Source: JACKOD01 sp041591635
Lineage (GTDB): Bacteria; Pseudomonadota; Gammaproteobacteria; Pseudomonadales; Oleiphilaceae
NCBI GenBank assembly: GCA_041591635.1
Contig: JBFHRO010000220.1
Coordinates: 1-5,422 of the forward strand
Reading direction: 5' to 3'
DNA length: 5,422 nt
Shown here: in pieces, positions 1-5,247 of the stretch
Layout: every line of letters starts with the position of its first letter
Numbering within the stretch: position 1 is the first letter of the stretch
Notes under the pieces: generated by a model
The model's database searches: none
The model's input: only the letters and a program-made list of their open reading frames with translations
Told to the model about the DNA's origin: nothing
Made by a program: the position numbers and the translations under genes

Positions 1-281
1 GCCGAATTGACGAAATATGTAACAAGCTCATCGATGGCGGGTTTATCGTTGTCGACGGATCTCATGGGGGGCAGCAAGAAAAAAATTACGGTCCCGACAG
101 AAGCTACTACCAACAGCTGCTGTACAGAGAGGTTGGCCCCAAACAAGCGGTGGAAACACGGGTGAGTTTTGTTGACCGCAAAGGGCGCACCTTTACGTGC
201 ATCGGCTACGCCGGCAAAAGATATGGAGAGACCATGATCTGGCAAGTGCGCAAACCGCCTGCGGAGAGCCTCGTACCTTGA
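1..281 (+). CDS. C-terminal part of an unrecognised protein (5' end outside window)
   Basis: An open frame enters from the left edge (codons in phase from base 3) and runs 92 codons to TGA at 279-281. Its codons look coding and no other frame here is comparably open. The visible protein is soluble-looking, with no membrane segment or signal. It contains IVVDGSHGGQQ around residues 15-25, a Tyr-rich stretch RSYYQQLLYREVG near 33-45, and a beta-rich end with FVDRKGRTFTCIGYAGKRYGE near 56-76. I do not recognise the family and assign no function. It is separated by 115 bp and a small hairpin from the next gene, so it may or may not share a transcript with the CRISPR genes. I am confident that it is a real gene and cannot say what it does. 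Confidence 0.7.
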   Translation, partial: RIDEICNKLIDGGFIVVDGSHGGQQEKNYGPDRSYYQQLLYREVGPKQAVETRVSFVDRKGRTFTCIGYAGKRYGETMIWQVRKPPAESLVP

Positions 282-298
282 GCCGGTTCTGCCCGGCT
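281..298 (+). other. Small inverted repeat at the end of the first gene
   Basis: AGCCGG (281-286) and CCGGCT (293-298) form a perfect 6-bp GC-rich stem with a 6-nt loop, beginning on the last base of the upstream stop codon. No T tract follows, so it is not a convincing intrinsic terminator. It could be a weak pause or 3'-end protecting hairpin. The rest of the gap up to 396 contains a 10-bp palindrome, GCAAGCTTGC (316-325). I find no clear -35/-10 pair there. Confidence 0.35.
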
Positions 299-396
299 AC
301 ATGAGGCAGCAAGTCGCAAGCTTGCCATTTGGGAATGCATAGCCAGTTTCAGGTCATTATTGCACTTGAGAAAACCAACACACACGGAGAAATACC

Positions 397-624
397 ATGA
401 GCTACGAATACGATGACGACTACGACTACGAATACTTCATGGGTGAAGCCCCCTTCCCACGGCGGTTTACGGAAGCGGACGGGCGGGCACTAATGAACCG
501 CGTTGGGAGCAGTAACAGTGCGAACGCCACTTCGGGTGGCGATCTCGCGAGCAACATGAGCCCCTCGGGCGATGATTACGACGCGCAGTATTACGAAGAC
601 CAGATCCCCTCGCCCGACGACTGA
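397..624 (+). CDS. Small, highly acidic Tyr/Asp-rich protein, function unknown
   Basis: This 75-aa frame starts at ATG 397 with a good ribosome site (GGAG at 386-389, 7 nt away) and ends at TGA 622-624. By my count it has 17 Asp/Glu against 4 Arg and no Lys, a net charge near -13, and 8 Tyr. The N-terminus (residues 2-13) is almost entirely Ser/Tyr/Glu/Asp, encoded by TAC/GAC/GAA codon runs. A second acidic Tyr patch lies at 59-68 and the C-terminus ends in PSPDD. The middle (37-58) is Ser/Asn/Gly-rich and probably disordered. There is no Cys or Trp, no signal peptide and no membrane segment. I recognise no family. Such composition occurs in nucleic-acid mimics and in acidic partners of basic proteins, but that is only a suggestion. 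It is the first gene in the same-strand run leading to the helicase and the cas genes. Confidence 0.6.
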   Translation: MSYEYDDDYDYEYFMGEAPFPRRFTEADGRALMNRVGSSNSANATSGGDLASNMSPSGDDYDAQYYEDQIPSPDD

Positions 625-625
625 G

Positions 626-775
626 ATGGCTACCACTGCTGCAGCGCATGCCGGGGTTATTTCAGGGCCGGCTGCGCCTGCATCGAGCCGGTTGACGAGC
701 CGCCAGACACTTGTTTTTGACGACCCGGACGCCCCGCACCTGTCAGCAAAGGAGGCCACATGCGCACAAACATAG
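626..775 (+). CDS. Doubtful 49-aa reading frame between the acidic protein and the helicase
   Basis: An ATG lies one base after the stop of the acidic protein, and the frame runs 49 codons to TAG at 773-775, overlapping the helicase start by 16 bp. The predicted peptide begins MATTAAAHAGVISG and is Ala/Ser/Pro-rich with no recognisable motif. The close stop-start arrangement would allow translational coupling, but no good ribosome site precedes it. The 135-bp gap (625-759) could equally be non-coding leader for the helicase. It also contains an inverted repeat, CCGGCT (668-673) with AGCCGG (686-691). I list the frame only because nothing else explains the gap. Confidence 0.15.
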   Translation: MATTAAAHAGVISGPAAPASSRLTSRQTLVFDDPDAPHLSAKEATCAQT

Positions 776-2262
776 ACCTGACGCGATACACCGACGAGCA
801 GCGCGACGCGATTGAAACCGCCGTCAGCGGTAAAGACACTGTGATTCACGCCTACGCCGGAGCGGGTAAAACCTCGACCCTCAAGGCGATTTCCCAATGT
901 TTGCCGGGCAAGTCGATCCTGTATGTGGCCTTTAATCGCAGCGTAGTGGATGAAGCGCGGCGAAAATTTGGTCGCCACGTGAAGGTTGCCACCGCCCACG
1001 CACTGGCGTACGAGTCGATCCGAGGCCAGTATCCTCACTTGCGCCAGCGCTCAGAGATCTACTTCAACCGCCAAAACCTGTTACGCGCCATACAGTGCGA
1101 AGCGCAGGATTTGCCCCTGCAAGAGGGCATCTATTTGCGTTACCTCAAGCAGTGCGTGGCCAGCTTCACCGCCTCGTGCGCGTCTGAAATCGACCTGGAT
1201 CACCTGAGTTTTAGCAGTCTTTACAAAGAACTGGCGCCAGAAAAGCTCAGCCATGATCGCTTGGCAGAAATTGCCGTTCATTTGGTCATGAGCGCCCGCA
1301 AACTCTGGCAGGAATTAAGCCGCACCGACATCCGCTATCTGCCCCTGCAGCCGAACCAGGTACTCAAACTCTGGAGCCTTGGCGAGCCACGCATTGGGCG
1401 CGATGTGATTTTGTTTGATGAAGCCCAGGATGCCGACCCGGTCATGCTCAGTGTTTTTCAGCAGCAGGCAGCGCAAAAAATCGTTGTGGGCGACAGCTAT
1501 CAGCAACTGTACCGCTGGCGCGGCGCGGTGGATGCGATGCGCAAAATCACTGGCGAACAGCGCTATCTCACCCAATCATTTCGCTTTGGCGAGGCGATTG
1601 CCGCCGTGGCCAATGATCTGCTCGACCGGCTCAAAGCACCGTACCCCTTGCGCGGCAACCCGACCATCGACGACTGGGTAAGTGTGCGCAAGGCCGATCA
1701 CCTGATGGATGTCGAGTTGTACCGCAGCAATGCCGGCCTGTTCAACGGGCTGATTCAGGCCGTGGATGAGGGCCGTCCAGTGCGCCTTAACGGCGGCGTG
1801 GCCGATATTGTCAGGCGTCTGCAAATGCTGGATCGCGTGATCAAGGGTGAAACCGGCAAAGGCATCATGGAAGGAATCAAGGGGTTGGAGGGCCTCTTGG
1901 CCTGGGTCGAAACCGAAGAAGGCAGCGAATTCGCGGCACTGTTAAAACTGCTGCTTGCGCACGGCGCCACGCATCTGATCGATTTGCTGGATAAAACCCA
2001 GCTGAACGACAGCGCCAATGCCTGCCTGCTGTCTACCGTTCACAAGGCCAAGGGGTTGGAGTGGCGCCACGTGGAACTGGGGGAAGATTTTTATGAAATC
2101 GACGAAAACCAGCTTTTATTCAGCGAATTGCAACTGAACTACGTTGCTGTCACCCGTGCTCAAAAAATACTCGATATATCACGTTGCGGGGCCATTTCGA
2201 GCCTGCGCCAGTCGCGTAAAACAGCGCCGGCAGCGGCGGCATCTCCCCCGCAGAAAGTATGA
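760..2262 (+). CDS. UvrD/FBH1-like superfamily 1 DNA helicase
   Basis: This is a 500-aa ATP-dependent DNA helicase of the UvrD/Rep/PcrA superfamily 1A, expected to translocate 3'-5' on single-stranded DNA in the cytoplasm. All core motifs are visible: Q motif YTDEQRDAIE (10-19); Walker A with GAGKT (34-38, Lys37); motif Ia around LYVAFNRS (55-62); TAHALAYES following it; Walker B DEAQD (220-224); motif III VGDSYQQLYRWRGA (243-256); motif IV QSFRFG (272-277); motif V TVHKAKGLEW (426-435); and motif VI YVAVTRA (461-467). It is shorter than UvrD/PcrA (about 700 aa), and the QSFRFG form with the compact 2B region resembles FBH1-type helicases. It lacks the nuclease domain of AddA or RecB. The start is set by AAAGGAGG just upstream of ATG 760. 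It ends 42 bp before the first cas2 on the same strand, so it is probably co-transcribed with the adaptation genes. A role in processing prespacer DNA, or in unwinding RNA-DNA hybrids or integration intermediates, is inferred from context. A general repair helicase is the alternative. Confidence 0.93.
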   Translation: MRTNIDLTRYTDEQRDAIETAVSGKDTVIHAYAGAGKTSTLKAISQCLPGKSILYVAFNRSVVDEARRKFGRHVKVATAHALAYESIRGQYPHLRQRSEIYFNRQNLLRAIQCEAQDLPLQEGIYLRYLKQCVASFTASCASEIDLDHLSFSSLYKELAPEKLSHDRLAEIAVHLVMSARKLWQELSRTDIRYLPLQPNQVLKLWSLGEPRIGRDVILFDEAQDADPVMLSVFQQQAAQKIVVGDSYQQLYRWRGAVDAMRKITGEQRYLTQSFRFGEAIAAVANDLLDRLKAPYPLRGNPTIDDWVSVRKADHLMDVELYRSNAGLFNGLIQAVDEGRPVRLNGGVADIVRRLQMLDRVIKGETGKGIMEGIKGLEGLLAWVETEEGSEFAALLKLLLAHGATHLIDLLDKTQLNDSANACLLSTVHKAKGLEWRHVELGEDFYEIDENQLLFSELQLNYVAVTRAQKILDISRCGAISSLRQSRKTAPAAAASPPQKV

Positions 2263-2304
2263 ACACCTTAGCCCGAACCACCGCCAACCCTGAGGATAGC
2301 CCCG

Positions 2305-2586
2305 ATGCGCCAGCGTGAACCCATGATTATTGCCTACGACATATCCCTCACCAAATCCCGAACCCGGGTATTCAAAACCCTGACCCGATGGAAACTCGAT
2401 GGCCAGAAATCGGTGGTGGAATGCCTGCTGGCCACCTGGGAGCGAGACGAGCTGATTCTGCAGATTGCCGAAGAGCTAGACCCGCTCACGGATCGGCTAT
2501 TAGTAGGCATGCTGGATACCCGTCGGCAATGTTTGGGATTAGGAAAAGGCCAGCGCACCGCCAACGGCCTGTTGAAGGTCGGCTGA
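2305..2586 (+). CDS. cas2: Cas2 (copy A), CRISPR adaptation protein
   Basis: This 93-aa protein has the Cas2 ferredoxin-like pattern. The first beta strand ends in the metal-site Asp of MIIAYDIS (Asp12). Next come a basic helix, KSRTRVFKTLTRWKL (17-31), the conserved second strand GQKSVVECLL (33-42), and a long acidic helix ending in EELDPLTD. Cas2 dimers bridge two Cas1 dimers in the spacer integrase and usually act structurally. ATG 2305 is chosen because TGAGGA (2291-2296) sits 8 nt upstream. The internal ATG at 2323 is nearer the usual Cas2 N-terminus but has a poorly placed ribosome site. The fifth strand is less typical and the C-terminus is Gly/Lys-rich. It is only distantly similar to the second cas2 53 bp downstream, so the pair is not a recent tandem duplication. 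The family call is solid. Whether it pairs with copy B as a heterodimer is inference. Confidence 0.87.
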   Translation: MRQREPMIIAYDISLTKSRTRVFKTLTRWKLDGQKSVVECLLATWERDELILQIAEELDPLTDRLLVGMLDTRRQCLGLGKGQRTANGLLKVG

Positions 2587-2639
2587 GGCTGGCGAGGCGC
2601 GACCACTATCCAGTAACCCACGGTTAAGGAGCACCGCCC

Positions 2640-3026
2640 ATGGCCGGTTTTTATCTGGTGGCCTACGACATTGCCCACCCGAAGCGTTTAAAGAAAATCC
2701 ATCGCACCTTGCGAAAGCGTGGGTTGCCGGTGCAGTACTCGGTCTTTCTGTGCAAGGCCAGTCACAGCCAAATGGTGCGCATTCTCGACGAACTCGAACC
2801 CCTTATCGAGCCCACGCAAGACGATGTTCGCGCCTATCCGGTGCGCTGGCCCAACGGCTTTATGACCTCGGGCAAAGACGCGGATCTTGCCAGTAAAGCC
2901 TTTTGGACCACAGCGGCCCCCGAGAACAAAAAGAATTCCACAAAGGCACCGCGGAAGAAGAAGGCCGTACCGCAAACCGGCAATGTGATTACCCGCTGGA
3001 TCAAAAGGCACTTAACCCCCGGATAG
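2640..3026 (+). CDS. cas2: Cas2 (copy B) with basic C-terminal extension
   Basis: This second Cas2 is 128 aa, against about 90-100 aa for typical members. It shows the canonical start FYLVAYDIAHPKRLKKIHR (Asp10 is the family metal-site residue), a basic helix to RKRGLP, the strand VQYSVFLCKA (31-40), the helix ILDELEPLIEP and the strand DDVRAYPVRW (61-70). The extra length is a tail from about 94 to 128, with 10 Lys/Arg including PRKKKAV and RWIKRHL. Such a tail could bind nucleic acid or the acidic parts of a partner. AAGGAG at 2626-2631 lies 8 nt before ATG 2640. It sits between cas2 copy A and cas1 (56 bp to the cas1 start), all on one strand. Two dissimilar cas2 genes next to an RT/Cas1 module are, from memory, also reported for a Vibrio vulnificus type III-D RT-Cas1 system. 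A shared function with that system is inference. Confidence 0.9.
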   Translation: MAGFYLVAYDIAHPKRLKKIHRTLRKRGLPVQYSVFLCKASHSQMVRILDELEPLIEPTQDDVRAYPVRWPNGFMTSGKDADLASKAFWTTAAPENKKNSTKAPRKKKAVPQTGNVITRWIKRHLTPG

Positions 3027-3070
3027 CCAGGGCCCATCTACCCATCACCCTTGTCATTTTCTATCAGCAC

Positions 3071-3075
3071 GGGAG
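3071..3075 (+). promoter_or_regulatory. Ribosome binding site fixing the cas1 start
   Basis: GGGAG sits 7 nt before ATG 3083. The cas1 frame is open further upstream, to an ATG at 2903 inside cas2 copy B. That longer start has no Cas1 homology and would overlap cas2 by over 120 bp, so 3083 is preferred. Confidence 0.7.
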
Positions 3076-3082
3076 TTGCCCA

Positions 3083-4126
3083 ATGAACCATGAATTACTG
3101 ATCTGGATTGATGAATCCGATGTCAGCCTGCGCTGCCGCAACGAGGCCATTCGCGTCGAGCGCGAGGGCAAGCTGCTGCGAAACCTGCCCTTAAACGCCA
3201 CCGCGACCATTGTGATTACCGCCAATGCACAGCTTGAATCCAACGTGTTGCGGCTGTGTGCAGAAAAAGGCGTGAATGTCGCCTTTTTGCCTACACGCTT
3301 TCGTAAAGCCCATGTTTCCCTGGCCGGGGTGGGTACCTTAAGCCCTGGGCTTCGTGCCGCACAGCACAAGCTGGCCGATCAGCCCGAAGAAACCCTGGCA
3401 CTGGCGAAAAAAATCATCTGGTACAAGCTGGAAATATACCGGCAACTGCTGGCCCGGGAAAACGAAGTCGGCCCCTTGAGCGATACGCTCGCCCAGCGGC
3501 AAATGCAACTTGGCAGCGCTAAACACCCGGATGAAGTACGTGGCCTGGAAGGGCAGGCGGCACGGCTCTGGTTTGGCTGGCTGGCCACCCGTATCGACCC
3601 CCGATGGCAGTTTGGTGAGCGCAATCGCCGCCCCCCGAAAGACCCGGTAAACGCGGTGCTCTCCTTGGGGTACCGGTTTCTGGAAACCGAACTGGGTAAT
3701 CTGGTGCGGTTGCGCGGGCTCGATACCACTCGCGGCTACCTGCATGCCCTGTATCCGGGGCGTGAATCCCTGGTGTACGACTTGCTGGAGTTGTATCGCC
3801 CCTTGTATGACCACTGGCTGGTCACCCAATGGTTGCCCGATGCGCCCCAAAGTGCCTTTGCCTCGGCTACCGAAGCCGAAGGCTGCCGCCTGGCAAAAAG
3901 CGGTTGGCCACTTTTTATGCAAGGGTGGAACGATTGGCGCATTGGGGTTCATGCCGTGGATGACACCCGTCATCTGCTCGGTTTTGGTTTGCCCATTCAT
4001 GCCGACAATTGCAGTTTGCGCGACTTGATGCAGCGCACCGTTGACGGCTTTGCCAGCCTGTTACTGGCTCAGGCGAACCTTTCCCTTCCTGCGACCGCGA
4101 CCGAGAGCGAGGTGAATCATGTCTAG
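3083..4126 (+). CDS. cas1: Cas1, CRISPR spacer integrase
   Basis: This 347-aa metal-dependent endonuclease/integrase with Cas2 inserts new spacers at the leader end of the array. The N-terminal beta domain (about 1-85) begins MNHELLIWIDESDVSLRC and includes VITANAQLES and the segment CAEKGVNVAFLPTR. The helical catalytic domain carries the family metal triad: Glu156 in GLEGQAARLWF, His221 in RGYLHALYPGRESLVYDLLE, and Asp233 with Glu236 in the same helix, ahead of LYRP. These match the Glu-His-Asp pattern of characterised Cas1 proteins (E141, H208, D221 in E. coli), so it should be active. Its length is normal for a stand-alone Cas1. There is no fused RT or Cas6 domain, unlike many RT-linked Cas1 proteins. 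Its last 8 bp overlap the start of the reverse transcriptase gene, implying coupled translation and stoichiometric production of the two. Confidence 0.94.
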   Translation: MNHELLIWIDESDVSLRCRNEAIRVEREGKLLRNLPLNATATIVITANAQLESNVLRLCAEKGVNVAFLPTRFRKAHVSLAGVGTLSPGLRAAQHKLADQPEETLALAKKIIWYKLEIYRQLLARENEVGPLSDTLAQRQMQLGSAKHPDEVRGLEGQAARLWFGWLATRIDPRWQFGERNRRPPKDPVNAVLSLGYRFLETELGNLVRLRGLDTTRGYLHALYPGRESLVYDLLELYRPLYDHWLVTQWLPDAPQSAFASATEAEGCRLAKSGWPLFMQGWNDWRIGVHAVDDTRHLLGFGLPIHADNCSLRDLMQRTVDGFASLLLAQANLSLPATATESEVNHV

Positions 4127-5099
4127 TTTGAGAAATAAAATTCTGCCCGCCAAAAAAACGCGTGTGTACACAGCGGCTGCCAGTGTGAGTGCGGCGGCGA
4201 ACGTGCAGAATACAGCGTGGCCCTTACTGAGTTCGGCCCGCGTGCAGCAGGCGTGGAACTATTTTGTAAACGATAAAGCCATATGGCAGGCGGGCATTAC
4301 CCGTAACGATATGGAAAAACAACACCTGCTGTATTTGCTGGATCTCATAAATGAACTCAAAAGCGGCAACTACCAGCCGGATTACCCGCGACGCATTAAC
4401 CTGGAAAAGCCGGATGGGTCGCCCCGGCCGATTGCCATACTCACTCTGCGCGACAAATTTGTGCAACGCCTGATACTCATGGAGCTTGGCCCGCAACTGG
4501 AGCCGCATTTGCACCCCGACAGTTACGCCTATCGGGTTAATTATTCTCGCGAGGGGGCGCAAAAGGCGGTACAAAAATACATATCGGCCGGGTTTGACTA
4601 TCTGGTCGATGCGGATATCAGCAACTTTTACGATAACATTCCGGTTGACAGGCTGCTCGACCAGCTAAAACCCGCTATCGACAACGAGCAGTTGTATCGG
4701 CTGATCGAAAAAATACTCAAGGCCCATGCGCCGCATAATAAAGGTGGCCGCAAGGTTGGCTTGAGCCAGGGGGCGGTATTATCGCCGATGATTGCCAACT
4801 GGTACCTGAACGGGCTCGACTGGTATCTGCACGAACAGGGGATTCACTTTGTACGCTATGCCGACAACATAATGCTGTGCGTCGAAAATGCAAAAGCGCA
4901 AAAGTCGGCGTTAAAAACCCTGGAGCACGGCCTTGACGAACTGGAGCTGATGCTCAACACTCAAAAAACGGCACTGATCCCGCCTGGCGAGGTCACGCAA
5001 TGGTTGGGCATAGAGATTGCCGCCACTGTTGAGAAAAAAGCCAAAAATAAAAGCGAAAACAATGGGTTAAGTAATTTTTTCCAGTTTTTTCGTCGCTAG
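4119..5099 (+). CDS. CRISPR-associated reverse transcriptase, group II intron-like, with YADN active site
   Basis: This 326-aa RNA-directed DNA polymerase is expected to copy RNA into DNA for spacer acquisition with Cas1-Cas2. Motifs in order: fingers RRINLEKPDGSPRPIAI and LRDKFVQRLILMEL (91-122); SYAYR (135-139); motif A LVDADISNFYDNI with catalytic Asp166; motif B GLSQGAVLSP (214-223); motif C RYADNIML (246-253); motif D near LELMLNTQKT (275-284); and motif E WLGIEI (295-300). It stops soon after the palm, so there is no maturase/thumb X domain or endonuclease as in full intron proteins. The last 25 residues are Lys/Asn/Phe-rich. Motif C carries Asn250 where most reverse transcriptases have the second Asp of YxDD. 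Asp166 and Asp249 are kept. ATG 4119 lies inside the cas1 end, with GAGG at 4109-4112. The first 50 residues match no Cas domain I know. It is followed by a strong terminator and the array. Confidence 0.92.
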   Translation: MSSLRNKILPAKKTRVYTAAASVSAAANVQNTAWPLLSSARVQQAWNYFVNDKAIWQAGITRNDMEKQHLLYLLDLINELKSGNYQPDYPRRINLEKPDGSPRPIAILTLRDKFVQRLILMELGPQLEPHLHPDSYAYRVNYSREGAQKAVQKYISAGFDYLVDADISNFYDNIPVDRLLDQLKPAIDNEQLYRLIEKILKAHAPHNKGGRKVGLSQGAVLSPMIANWYLNGLDWYLHEQGIHFVRYADNIMLCVENAKAQKSALKTLEHGLDELELMLNTQKTALIPPGEVTQWLGIEIAATVEKKAKNKSENNGLSNFFQFFRR

Positions 5100-5112
5100 T
5101 GTTAAAAAACCG

Positions 5113-5140
5113 AAAAAACCACACTATGTTGTGGTTTTTT
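5113..5140 (+). terminator. Intrinsic terminator after the reverse transcriptase gene
   Basis: AAAAAACCACA (5113-5123) and TGTGGTTTTTT (5130-5140) form a perfect 11-bp stem with a 6-nt loop. The right arm ends in six T, and the mirrored A run gives a T tract on the other strand too, so it may work in both directions. It begins 14 bp after the stop codon of the reverse transcriptase. It should end the cas transcript and separate it from the array. Confidence 0.85.
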
Positions 5141-5247
5141 CACCGCTCTTTAACAGTGAAAAAAGGTAATTTTTTATTGACGCCATCGGCAATTTTAAAG
5201 TAGGCTGTAACCCGTTGTCAGGAAAGCGGTTTCTAAAAGTCAATAGG
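5141..5247 (+). promoter_or_regulatory. CRISPR leader
   Basis: This is the 107 bp between the terminator and the first repeat, AT-rich with A and T runs at 5159-5175. Its position beside cas1-RT and directly before the first repeat fits a leader, the end where new spacers are inserted and from which the array is transcribed. A possible promoter is TTGACG (5177-5182), 18 bp, TAGGCT (5201-5206). Its -10 is poor and it would start downstream of the boxA. An alternative upstream pair is TTAAAA (5102-5107), 17 bp, TATGTT (5125-5130), which would place the boxA near the RNA start. Neither can be settled by reading. Confidence 0.7.
5145..5155 (+). promoter_or_regulatory. boxA-like antitermination element in the CRISPR leader
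   Basis: GCTCTTTAACA is identical to the core boxA of E. coli rRNA operons, which recruits NusB-NusE and other Nus factors in the RNA. BoxA elements upstream of CRISPR arrays have been shown to protect array transcripts from Rho termination in Salmonella. Here it lies 92 bp before the first repeat and 5 bp after the terminator arm. Function requires transcription from upstream of 5145. That promoter is not proven. Confidence 0.6.

Noticed and set aside
281..298. Hairpin after the first gene as an intrinsic terminator
   Set aside because: The stem is only 6 bp and no T run follows, so termination is not supported.
490..1038. A 182-codon open frame on the minus strand
   Set aside because: It lies opposite the acidic gene and the start of the helicase, whose motifs are clear. 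It has no recognisable motif and is best explained as a shadow of GC-rich coding sequence.
2903..3082. Longer cas1 start at ATG 2903
   Set aside because: The extra 60 residues overlap cas2 copy B in another frame and do not resemble Cas1, and a good ribosome site sits before ATG 3083.
3338..4000. A 220-codon open frame on the minus strand within cas1
   Set aside because: The + strand encodes the Cas1 catalytic domain with its Glu-His-Asp residues. The reverse frame has no family features.
4119..5099. Group II intron or retron instead of a CRISPR-linked reverse transcriptase
   Set aside because: The protein has no maturase or endonuclease domain. No intron domain V-like structure or retron-type RNA was noticed in the short flanks, and the gene overlaps cas1 and precedes a CRISPR array.
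4119..5099. Decayed reverse transcriptase, because of YADN
   Set aside because: The frame is intact and every other motif is kept, so the substitution alone does not justify calling a pseudogene.
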